DNA from: Ascidiimonas aurantiaca
GTDB lineage: Bacteria; Bacteroidota; Bacteroidia; Flavobacteriales; Flavobacteriaceae
Length of the DNA stretch: 64,000 bases
NCBI RefSeq assembly: GCF_037646345.1
Contig: NZ_JBBEWR010000003.1
Span: 1 to 64,000 of the forward strand
Direction: 5' to 3'
A model generated the notes under the pieces. That model was given only the letters and a program-made list of their open reading frames with translations, was not told where the DNA came from and made no database searches. Positions 9,199-16,754 of this stretch are shown in pieces (positions within the stretch are counted from its first letter, which is position 1; each line of letters starts with the position of its first letter). A program made the translations under genes and the position numbers.

Positions 9199-10338
9199 TT
9201 ATTTAGCAGGCAGATCAGGAATTCTTTGTATAAAAGGAGCAGTAGTAAGGGTCCCTAAAAAGGCTTTTAGGGCTTCCTTTTCTTCACCGGTTAAATGCAG
9301 TTTTTTTAACAACGGAGAAGTTACCGGGAAAAGGGTATCTTTTTCCTGACTTTTTTTACGCCTCGGCCTGAGCATTCCCCCATTATAGGCATTAATTACC
9401 TCATCCAAATCTAAAAAGAGCCCGTTATGCATATAGGGCCCCGTCTGGCCAATCTCCCGTAAGGTGCCCGTTCTAAATTTCCCTACATCTTCTTTTTTAC
9501 CGGTAATATTGTAAAGCCCCAGGTCCTCAAAAGGGCGACCGTAGTAAGACAGACCGGTATTGTGAAAGTGATTATCAGAAAAATATCCCGTGTTATGGCA
9601 ATTAATGCATCGGGCCTTGGTTCTGAAAAGGTGCATGCCCCATACTTCCTCATCGGTAAGCTGTGTACTGTCTCCCTGTACAAAACGGTCAAACCGGGAA
9701 GTCCTTCCTTTTATGGTACGCTCAAAAGTAGCAATGGCTTTTCGAATACGTTTTTCGGTAATTACGGTATCTAAAAAGGCTTCTTTAAACAACGACCTGT
9801 AACCTTGTATGTGTTGAATGCGTTTTACCGCCAGGTCCAGATGAAAATTCATTTCAAGGCTGTCCTCTACCGGAAAACGTACCTGCGACTCCAGCGTGGC
9901 TGCACGGCCGTCCCAAAACAACGGTTGGGCCAGCCCCACATAAAACAGGGTCATCGCATTGCGTTTGCCCTGCTGGCGGTCATGCCCGTAACTCACTCTG
10001 CGGCCATCACCCCAGCCCAGTTCAGGATCATGACATGAGGCACAGGCAATCTGCCCGCTGCGGGATAACCTGGGATCAAAAAACAAAGTACGGCCCAGTT
10101 CTTTTTTGGTTTCGGAATACAGATTTTCTTCCGGAAAAACCACTTCAGGCACCACCCCAATATCCTCAAAATCCTGTACAAGCGTCGAATCCAGAAAAGG
10201 AGCGGGCCATTTTGCAGTATCGCCACTGCTGTAAAGAACCCGCAATTCGTTAATGTCATACTGATAGGGCTGATATACTTTAAAAGCAGTAAAACCAAGG
10301 AGTGCTGCAAAAACAATGCTGAAACCAATCTTTTTCAT
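9199..10338 (-). CDS. Di-haem cytochrome c peroxidase (CcpA/MauG family)
   Basis: 379 residues. A single N-terminal hydrophobic segment (residues 4-20) acts as a signal or anchor, placing the protein in the periplasm. Two haem c motifs are present: C99-A-S-C102-H103 and C244-I-N-C247-H248. Other family landmarks are LFFDPRLS, the WDGRA motif, FERTI and GQTGPYMHNG (M303 the probable distal ligand of the second haem). These enzymes reduce H2O2 or modify partner proteins using periplasmic electrons. It is the last gene of a four-gene operon: its start directly abuts the stop of the DUF6850-like barrel gene. The pairing with a TonB receptor suggests a role in metal or haem handling, which is inference. 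Confidence 0.92.
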   Translation of the reverse strand: MKKIGFSIVFAALLGFTAFKVYQPYQYDINELRVLYSSGDTAKWPAPFLDSTLVQDFEDIGVVPEVVFPEENLYSETKKELGRTLFFDPRLSRSGQIACASCHDPELGWGDGRRVSYGHDRQQGKRNAMTLFYVGLAQPLFWDGRAATLESQVRFPVEDSLEMNFHLDLAVKRIQHIQGYRSLFKEAFLDTVITEKRIRKAIATFERTIKGRTSRFDRFVQGDSTQLTDEEVWGMHLFRTKARCINCHNTGYFSDNHFHNTGLSYYGRPFEDLGLYNITGKKEDVGKFRTGTLREIGQTGPYMHNGLFLDLDEVINAYNGGMLRPRRKKSQEKDTLFPVTSPLLKKLHLTGEEKEALKAFLGTLTTAPFIQRIPDLPAK

Positions 10339-11928
10339 CTAGTAAAATAATCGCAAAGTTAATGAATGATCAAGACGCCTGGTATGCACATCCATAAAAT
10401 CCCCCAGAGGAAAAAGAGCTCCTGTGCGTAAAGCTACCTGTATCTGTATGTTACGCGATGTAGAAAAATCGAGGTTTATGCCGGCATGAGCTGATATGGT
10501 ATCTGAACTGAGATAAGCCATATCGGGAATAAGCACTTCGTTGTAATACCTTTGCAGGGCCAGCCCGGGAAAATCGTCAGGTTCTACCGACTCCAGAAAA
10601 CCGGCATTACTGTTTATAAAATTCTCCTGTAAATTCAAATTTCCCGCTACACGCAATAACGGACCGATATGTAAATTTTTATTAGCCGTAAATCCTTTTA
10701 AAATATAGGCTTCCAGACCCAGGTTTTGTGTTTCGCCCAGTACTCCCGCCAGGGCATCACGCTGCCACAGCCTATGATAGGTGAGGTCTCCCCCCATATC
10801 CCATTCGGTACGGCCCCGGGTATTTTGCTGTAAATACGCAAAAGAGGCCCGTATGCGAGAACGCTCGGCCGCATAGGTTTTACCTGCTTTACTGGTTAAA
10901 AAATTACTGCCTTCCATATAAAAAGCCTCCACCTGAGCGCGCCATAACGAATGGTCGTTTATAAAATGGAACCAGGTACTCTGTACCTGAAATTCAACCG
11001 GCTCATACGTGCCAAAAAAATTGGCGGGGTCGTCTTCATCTTCTACAGAATTGTTCCTAAAAGTAATCTGTTCCCGGTTTCGTATAGAAGCATCTATAAG
11101 TATGCGGTTTTTATAAGTACTGTAGGCATACCCAATACTACCCCCGTAAGTAGTGTGGTTGCGCTGGGTGTTATTTGAAAACGGACTGATAAGGGAACCG
11201 TATCCCGCAACCCAGCGTACATAAATATCAAAATTGGCTATCTGGTTCTGTTCATTATTAGAAAAAGTAATCTCATTATCCACATTTGTGTATCCATAGA
11301 AAAAATGCGCCTTTACAAAATGCCCTTTGGTTATTTCATAGTTCGCCCCTGCCGTAAATTCAAGGTCGTTATAGGTTATTTTAGGACGTGGGTCCAAATT
11401 GGTACGAAAGCGGTTCTCCAGGGTATAGGCCACTCTGGCCAGTAAAGTAAGGGGTTTATTGGGTACAGGATACAGGATACCTCCGGTTACCCGGTAACGC
11501 TGATTGGACCAGTCACCGGGTTTGGAAACCCCAAAATAATGCGGATCTGGCATAATACCTTCATCTGGTAAAGTGTAAGAGAGATTCCAGCGCAAGCGGT
11601 CATAATATGTTTTTTCTATAGAAAAATCGCCAAAAAAGAGGAGGCCCAGAGAATCCCGATATATACCCTCTGTAGAAACCCCAAAGGTTTTTATGGCTTC
11701 CGGTTCGGCACCCAGTTTAAAAAGCCCGTCAGTTTTTTTATAAGATAATGATGAGGCCGTATAATCTCTTACCGGTATAAAGGGTAAATTATTGGGAGTC
11801 TCAGAAAAAATGCCGGTCATTTCTTCAAAGAAAATGGTGTTGGCAGGGTGATAACCGGGCATCCCGGTCTGAGCACTTAACTGCCAGCAACAGAACCCTA
11901 AAATACTTAAAAGATAATACGGCCTCAT
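10339..11928 (-). CDS. Outer-membrane beta-barrel protein (DUF6850-like)
   Basis: 529 residues. An N-terminal signal peptide ends in LSAQ (about residue 20). The rest alternates short hydrophobic beta strands with polar turns and ends in LTLRLFY, the terminal aromatic typical of barrel proteins inserted by BamA. Features such as the EEMTGIFSETPNN and KKTDGLFKLGAEPEAIKTFG motifs agree with the DUF6850 family that often accompanies a TonB receptor and a DUF4876 lipoprotein; I recognise this pairing from memory, not from a search. It is 4 bases from the lipoprotein stop upstream and directly adjoins the peroxidase gene. Function unknown; probably an accessory porin of the uptake complex. Confidence 0.75.
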   Translation of the reverse strand: MRPYYLLSILGFCCWQLSAQTGMPGYHPANTIFFEEMTGIFSETPNNLPFIPVRDYTASSLSYKKTDGLFKLGAEPEAIKTFGVSTEGIYRDSLGLLFFGDFSIEKTYYDRLRWNLSYTLPDEGIMPDPHYFGVSKPGDWSNQRYRVTGGILYPVPNKPLTLLARVAYTLENRFRTNLDPRPKITYNDLEFTAGANYEITKGHFVKAHFFYGYTNVDNEITFSNNEQNQIANFDIYVRWVAGYGSLISPFSNNTQRNHTTYGGSIGYAYSTYKNRILIDASIRNREQITFRNNSVEDEDDPANFFGTYEPVEFQVQSTWFHFINDHSLWRAQVEAFYMEGSNFLTSKAGKTYAAERSRIRASFAYLQQNTRGRTEWDMGGDLTYHRLWQRDALAGVLGETQNLGLEAYILKGFTANKNLHIGPLLRVAGNLNLQENFINSNAGFLESVEPDDFPGLALQRYYNEVLIPDMAYLSSDTISAHAGINLDFSTSRNIQIQVALRTGALFPLGDFMDVHTRRLDHSLTLRLFY

Positions 11929-11932
11929 AAAT

Positions 11933-13276
11933 TTACGGGATGTTTACTTCTGGTATGCTCAATACTTCAAAGTCATTGGTAGAGTTGTTGGTATCCTTAT
12001 AAAAAATACGGCCTTCTGACTGGCTTTCTATTTTTCGGCGTACCGACTCCGAAGAATACGCACCTCTTATGGTACTGATCTCACCGGCGTCAATAGCATC
12101 AGAAAGTCTTTTGGGTTTGCCGCGGGAAGGATCATCTCTTTGTGTCTCTACCCCGTCAATAATGACTGAATTGGGTATGCGGAGAAAAGTAGCGGTAGTT
12201 TCTGAAAAGTTATCGGCACCTATACTGGGAAGCGGTACTGCTTTCCACCCTTCAAACTGGGTGTCGTCTGCAAAAAAGATAATAAACGCGTCTCTACCAA
12301 ACGCATCCAAAATTAAATCCTGACTACTCACACTTTTAAATGCGATCTCTACATTAACCGAGTTGGGGTTGTCAATATCAGAATCCAGCCAGTTTTCTCC
12401 CTGACTTTCCTGGAAGGGCCTGAAATAGCCTTCAAAAGGGGCATTGCTAAGGTCTATGGTACGATTAGGTTCAGGCACTTCAAAAGTTACCGTTTCACCG
12501 TTTTCATCCTGTACTACCAGAGGTGCTCTGTGATTAAGTGCCGTAGCTGCCACGATCATACTTTTACCGGGTTCTAATGGATATTGGGTACCCGAACCAG
12601 GAATACGAAGCACCTCATCAGCATATACAAAATCAGTGTTAGAAGCGGCCCCGGCATCCTGGCCAATAGACTGGCTCCAGTCGTACTGGCCGTTAGGCAG
12701 GTGGTACTCTCTGGGGTTTGAAGGTACACGGGTGGTACCTCTTAGCTGTGCAAAATACAGCCCGTCAAGATATAAGGTCTGGTTAGAGTTGTTGTGAATT
12801 TCAAAGAACTGATCTCTCAAAGATGCTCCGAGCCGTACATCTGATCCGGCAAAGTAAATTTGCTTTAACACCAGATTCCCTATAAGTCCCGTAACCAGTT
12901 CCATAGAAGTATTGGCAGAAGTATTGGCATTGATCTGTACATTTTGTAAGGAAGCGTTAAACGTGACGTTCTGATTTACGGACTGCCCAAAGAACTGTTG
13001 GTAGGCTTCCGGGGTAAACACCCGGCTTACATTAATATTATATACCCCGGGAATAAGGCTCAGGGTTAGCAATCCGTCCGGGTTTACCGTTCCGGAATAC
13101 GATCGTCCGTCCTCATTGTTTACCAGCGTAACCTGGGCTCCTTCGGCCGGGAGGTTCTCAAAATCGCTTCCATAACGAATACTCAGGGTATGGCTTATGG
13201 AAGTTATAAAATTATCGTCATCATTGCTGCAGGAAAAACAGCTTACCAGACATACTAAAAAAACTAATTTTCTCAT
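11933..13276 (-). CDS. Surface lipoprotein, DUF4876-like
   Basis: ATG at 13276 (MRKLVFL) is preferred over an ATG 13 codons upstream because it begins a lipoprotein signal peptide: LVSCFSC with C16 as the lipidated residue. C-S-N-D-D-D follows, a typical Bacteroidota surface-lipoprotein export signal. 447 residues. An N-terminal Ig-like/carboxypeptidase-regulatory-type domain (GAQVTLVNNEDG, LIPGVYNINV) precedes a lamin-tail-like domain (residues about 150-250; FFEIHNNSNQTLYLDGLYFAQ). Family members sit beside TonB receptors. It starts 10 bases after the receptor stop codon, within the same operon. Likely a cell-surface capture partner of the receptor; the ligand is unknown. Confidence 0.78.
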   Translation of the reverse strand: MRKLVFLVCLVSCFSCSNDDDNFITSISHTLSIRYGSDFENLPAEGAQVTLVNNEDGRSYSGTVNPDGLLTLSLIPGVYNINVSRVFTPEAYQQFFGQSVNQNVTFNASLQNVQINANTSANTSMELVTGLIGNLVLKQIYFAGSDVRLGASLRDQFFEIHNNSNQTLYLDGLYFAQLRGTTRVPSNPREYHLPNGQYDWSQSIGQDAGAASNTDFVYADEVLRIPGSGTQYPLEPGKSMIVAATALNHRAPLVVQDENGETVTFEVPEPNRTIDLSNAPFEGYFRPFQESQGENWLDSDIDNPNSVNVEIAFKSVSSQDLILDAFGRDAFIIFFADDTQFEGWKAVPLPSIGADNFSETTATFLRIPNSVIIDGVETQRDDPSRGKPKRLSDAIDAGEISTIRGAYSSESVRRKIESQSEGRIFYKDTNNSTNDFEVLSIPEVNIP

Positions 13277-13286
13277 GATTCTATAT

Positions 13287-15953
13287 TTAAAAGGTATAAT
13301 TAACAGTGGCTCCAAAACTTATTACCTGGTTTTGTATACTACGGTTCCCGTTTACTTCGACCACGGGACGGTGGTTTAAAAAATTATTAGCATACAATGA
13401 CATACTTAAACCGCTTACCAGTTCTTTGGTAACCCGTAAATGAAAATTGTGATATGCGGGGGTAACGGCATCTTCCTCGGTAGAAGGGTTTAAGAACAGC
13501 GACTCAAACCGGGGCGAGGCCCGTTCTGCCTCGGGTATCGCAATGGTATTTAGTTCAGGATCTATATAAGCTATGGGGAAACGACTCGAGACCGCCGCAT
13601 AGGTAGCGGTACGGGTAAACTGCTCTACAGTACCGGATATTAACAACCCTATTTCAGATATATGATGGGTTACTGTAGCCTGTAACCGTAAAATATCATT
13701 ACGCACCGGTTCTCTTTCATATACACCATATAGCAAATTCTCTTCCAGGGGGTTCCGGTTAATGATCACCCGGGGCAGATCGTTGGTACTTTTACTAAAG
13801 GTATAGGTACCGTTAATATTGAAAGAGGTATTAATAGCCTTGATCTTGTCGATATTGATAAAAAATTCTACTCCTTTGTCAATAGACTCTACCGCGTTTA
13901 CGGGCAGGGAATAGTCCAGAATAAAAGGGGAAAAACCGGTTACTTCATAGGTAGGAGGTGTATTGGGGTCACTAAATGTAAATTCTACTTCGGGGAAGTT
14001 AACACGTCTCAGGATATCATTATTGGTAAACCCGTTAGAGTTTTGGTTATAAAAGGCAGTAAAGGCAATGTCTATACCTTTGGGGTTATAATTTCCCCCC
14101 AGTTCATACCGCCAACTGGTAGAAGGTTCCAGGCTTAAACGGCCCAGTTCTTCTCTATAGGTTTGTACCAGGTTAAAAGAATAGGAAGAGGTACGAAAAT
14201 CGGCTATCAATACGTCAAAATATTTATCTCCGGGGAAGAGTTGTGCCAATGAAGGGGCTTTTGTGGCAAAGCCCAGCGCACCGCGCACACTAAGTTTATC
14301 GGTGACCTCATAACCTATATTGATACGGGGGCTCACGCTACCTACCTGGTTTTGATAATCATAGCGTACCCCGAGATTGGCAAAGAGTTTTCGTTTATTG
14401 GCAAATTCATAGGTAATATTATCCTGAAAGAACAGCCCCCAGCGCCACTGCCCGTTTACCAGCGCATTAAAATCGGTAGCTCTGATACCCTCACCAGAAG
14501 TAATATTACCGGTGCCGCTTTTAAGGGTAACTTCTGAATGGGCATTTTCCGGCGAATAGCCCCGGCCCCGACCCCGGTTGTCACTGTACCATACATTTAT
14601 ACCGGTATCCAGATTATGCGTCCACCGGTTATGGGTCCATTTTTTTTCAATAATAATATTACCAGACAGGTTTTGCGGTCTCCCGAAAACTTCCCGTATC
14701 TGTAAATACGCTACAGGAGTATAGATACCCTCGGCCAGTCCCGTATCCAGACTTTGAGGGACTACGCGCCCCCCGTCATTAATAAATGACTGGCTAAAGG
14801 AATGCTGATTGGCAGAGGCATACCCCACGGTTACATTAAGATTATCGATCCAGCGAGATTCAGGCTGCCAGTTAAACCGGTTATTGATCTGAAAACCGCG
14901 ATCTTTTCGAAAACGGGCATCCTGCCCCCCGTCGTCATTGTCAAGATCTACATTGGTATCATCCAGATTGTTATGAACAGTAAGTGAAAGTGTATTTCGA
15001 AAACGGGAGTCTTTACTGTTTACAGACCAGATGGCAGAAGCTGTTATACGGTCGTACTGCTCAAGGCTGTTACGGGGGTCGGCATTGGCATTGAGATAAT
15101 CAAGCGACAAACTTAACAAGCCGCCTTTTTCACTAATACGAAATCCTTTCTGTACATTAAGAGAAGTAGTGCCTTCCCGTATATTGGCATTTACACGAAG
15201 AGGGGTAACCCCGGCTTTTCGGTCAATGCGTATCACACCGCTGGTCAGATTTCCATATCGGGCATCGGGCACTCCGGCAATTACCTCTATCTCTTCTATA
15301 TTGGCCGCAGGAATGGTTCGGAGATCTATACCTGAGTTTACGTTATCATAGCGGGTTAATCCAACAGATCCATCTTCGTCTGTGGTATAGTTTTGCATGT
15401 TCTCATCGTTTGAGAGCTGTAAACCGTCCAGCATAAAGGCAACACCAAATGCATTGTTGGTATTTGGGTTGGCCGTACGCAGGGATATGGTATTTGTTTC
15501 GTTTAACGATGGCGGGGTTATTTCCTGACCGGGCAATTGCTGCAATACATCTGAAAGGCTGTACGACTGTACCTGATTTACCGCATACCCCCCCAGGGTA
15601 ATGGCTGAGCCTACTTTGGCGCGTTTGGGAACCGCGGTTACGGTTACTTCATTAAGACGCAGGTTATCATCACTCATTTCTATGACCACCGAGGGCCCAA
15701 AAGGATAATCGGCACGGGTAAAAACTCTGGGAGCCTTTCCTAATATTCTGAATTCCAGTTCAAAATCGCCGGTAGTCACTACCAGCATGTAAGCTCCGTT
15801 TTCATCGGTAATAGTCCACTCGTTTCCTGATTTATTTAAAATAGTAACCCCGGGTAAAGGGCTGCCATCTTCAGCGCTTACTACAACTCCCTGTAAGGTT
15901 TGCTGCCCGTAGCTGCATAAACTGGCCAGAAATAAAAAGTAAAATAGCCTCAC
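13287..15953 (-). CDS. TonB-dependent outer-membrane receptor
   Basis: 888 residues from the GTG at 15951-15953 (MRLFYFLFLASLCSYGQQ signal peptide). An upstream in-frame TTG (15972-15974) lies inside a perfect -7 promoter box, so it would not be transcribed. Residues about 20-110 are a carboxypeptidase-regulatory-like domain (GVVVSAEDGSPLPGVTI). Next comes a plug (SLSDVLQQLPGQE, LDGLQLSNDENMQ, IEEIEVIAGVPDARYGNLTSG). The rest is a 22-strand-type barrel ending in FGATVNYTF. It imports a ligand using energy from TonB-ExbBD. It is first in an operon with a DUF4876-like lipoprotein, a barrel protein and a cytochrome c peroxidase. Substrate unknown; iron, copper or haem are possible. Confidence 0.9.
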   Translation of the reverse strand: MRLFYFLFLASLCSYGQQTLQGVVVSAEDGSPLPGVTILNKSGNEWTITDENGAYMLVVTTGDFELEFRILGKAPRVFTRADYPFGPSVVIEMSDDNLRLNEVTVTAVPKRAKVGSAITLGGYAVNQVQSYSLSDVLQQLPGQEITPPSLNETNTISLRTANPNTNNAFGVAFMLDGLQLSNDENMQNYTTDEDGSVGLTRYDNVNSGIDLRTIPAANIEEIEVIAGVPDARYGNLTSGVIRIDRKAGVTPLRVNANIREGTTSLNVQKGFRISEKGGLLSLSLDYLNANADPRNSLEQYDRITASAIWSVNSKDSRFRNTLSLTVHNNLDDTNVDLDNDDGGQDARFRKDRGFQINNRFNWQPESRWIDNLNVTVGYASANQHSFSQSFINDGGRVVPQSLDTGLAEGIYTPVAYLQIREVFGRPQNLSGNIIIEKKWTHNRWTHNLDTGINVWYSDNRGRGRGYSPENAHSEVTLKSGTGNITSGEGIRATDFNALVNGQWRWGLFFQDNITYEFANKRKLFANLGVRYDYQNQVGSVSPRINIGYEVTDKLSVRGALGFATKAPSLAQLFPGDKYFDVLIADFRTSSYSFNLVQTYREELGRLSLEPSTSWRYELGGNYNPKGIDIAFTAFYNQNSNGFTNNDILRRVNFPEVEFTFSDPNTPPTYEVTGFSPFILDYSLPVNAVESIDKGVEFFINIDKIKAINTSFNINGTYTFSKSTNDLPRVIINRNPLEENLLYGVYEREPVRNDILRLQATVTHHISEIGLLISGTVEQFTRTATYAAVSSRFPIAYIDPELNTIAIPEAERASPRFESLFLNPSTEEDAVTPAYHNFHLRVTKELVSGLSMSLYANNFLNHRPVVEVNGNRSIQNQVISFGATVNYTF

Positions 15954-15971
15954 CGTAAACGAATTATGAGG

Positions 15972-15979
15972 CAAATATA
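15972..15979 (-). promoter_or_regulatory. -7 promoter box of the receptor operon
   Basis: TATATTTG on the minus strand is a perfect TAnnTTTG. The expected start of transcription (about 15967) lies after the TTG at 15974 and before the GTG at 15953, which decides the translation start. The adjoining plus-strand stretch AATTTAGACTAATTAAAAAT (about 15980-16000) loosely resembles a flavobacterial Fur-type dyad; that is a weak inference. Confidence 0.6.
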
Positions 15980-16186
15980 TTAATTTAGACTAATTAAAAA
16001 TTAATAAATCCCGGGAAAATTTTAGCTGTTGAAGAATTGTGCTCAGAATATGTGTAAAATAGAAAAATATCTGGTACAAAGATACGTTCTCCGGCATACT
16101 TTGCCAAATTAGGCCGGTGTGTATTTTACGCAATTAATGATCTATTGTTTTTAACCGCTACAAAAATCTAAATTTTTGTCTTAGAT

Positions 16187-16215
16187 AAAAAAAGGCTGCT
16201 TTTAAAGCAGCCTTT
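16187..16215 (-). terminator. Terminator of the GG-leader peptide gene
   Basis: On the minus strand AAAGGCTGC pairs perfectly with GCAGCCTTT around a 7-nt loop and runs into T residues. It ends 7 bases after the stop codon of the peptide gene. Confidence 0.85.
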
Positions 16216-16221
16216 GTAGGG

Positions 16222-16377
16222 TTAAGCCCACCACCACGAACAGTCACAGTCTGGTTCGGTCCAGGTGTCTCCGCGACACTCTTCCATAGTACAGGGCCTG
16301 GTACCGCCCGTAATGTTTTTAACTTCTTCTCTTGTAAGCTTTTTTGCTCCTTTTAGATCTAGCATTTTTTGTAACAT
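16222..16377 (-). CDS. GG-leader peptide, ribosomally made natural-product precursor candidate
   Basis: A 51-residue frame. The first 25 residues, MLQKMLDLKGAKKLTREEVK followed by NITGG, look like the leader of Bacteroidota double-glycine precursor peptides (hydrophilic, helical, LTxEEVKNIxGG). The putative core has 26 residues, four Cys (C-T-M-E-E-C, C-D-C) and a tryptophan-rich end (CSWWWA). Cleavage after GG by a peptidase-containing ABC exporter is the usual fate. No modification enzyme or exporter is encoded nearby. A strong terminator follows at once, supporting a real, highly expressed short transcript. An alternative ATG is at codon 5. Function unknown; could be a bacteriocin or a signalling peptide. 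Confidence 0.65.
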   Translation of the reverse strand: MLQKMLDLKGAKKLTREEVKNITGGTRPCTMEECRGDTWTEPDCDCSWWWA

Positions 16378-16581
16378 AGTATTACTTTTTTAAGTTCTTT
16401 TTTAAAGATACGGCTTTAGCCATATATTTTTATTACTTTAAGAGAATCTTAGTTTTAAATTAACAGTAGGGTCTTTCCTAAAAAAAGAATACAATACAAA
16501 CAGGGCTTAAATTGTTAGTAATAGTGGTTTATAAATAGTGCGGGTATATGCTTAAACTATTTATTTGAGATGGTATATATT

Positions 16582-16657
16582 AAAAAAAATGACCCCTTTC
16601 GGGGCCACTTCAAATGTTTTCACAACGGAATAATCCTTATTGTGAATTGCTTTCATT
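16582..16657 (-). ncRNA. tracrRNA of the type II-C system
   Basis: Read on the minus strand: an anti-repeat GAAAGCAATTCACAA (16640-16654) is an exact 15-nt complement of the 5' part of the CRISPR repeat. A nexus hairpin AAGGATTATTCC follows, then TTGTGAAAACATTTGAAG. The terminal hairpin GGCCCCGAAAGGGGTC is followed by eight T, forming the terminator. This is the standard order for Bacteroidota II-C tracrRNAs. It is divergent from cas9, 97 bases from its start. The 5' end is inferred from the promoter box. Confidence 0.88.
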
Positions 16658-16658
16658 A

Positions 16659-16666
16659 CAAATATA
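16659..16666 (-). promoter_or_regulatory. -7 promoter box of tracrRNA
   Basis: TATATTTG on the minus strand fits TAnnTTTG perfectly and would start transcription at about 16655, exactly where the anti-repeat begins. No -33 TTG is seen at the usual distance. Confidence 0.55.
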
Positions 16667-16754
16667 TAGATTATTTCTTGTATTGATATTACGCTTTTCC
16701 GTAATTAAATAAATGTTTTTTGTATTAGTTTAGTGATTAAATACTTTCTTTTTT

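Larger units (their letters stand above)
16378..16754. other. Intergenic region holding the tracrRNA
   Basis: Between the GG-leader peptide gene and cas9. It holds the tracrRNA and its promoter on the minus strand. A loose TAGTTTAG box (16726-16733) might serve cas9. No open frame is evident. Confidence 0.6.
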
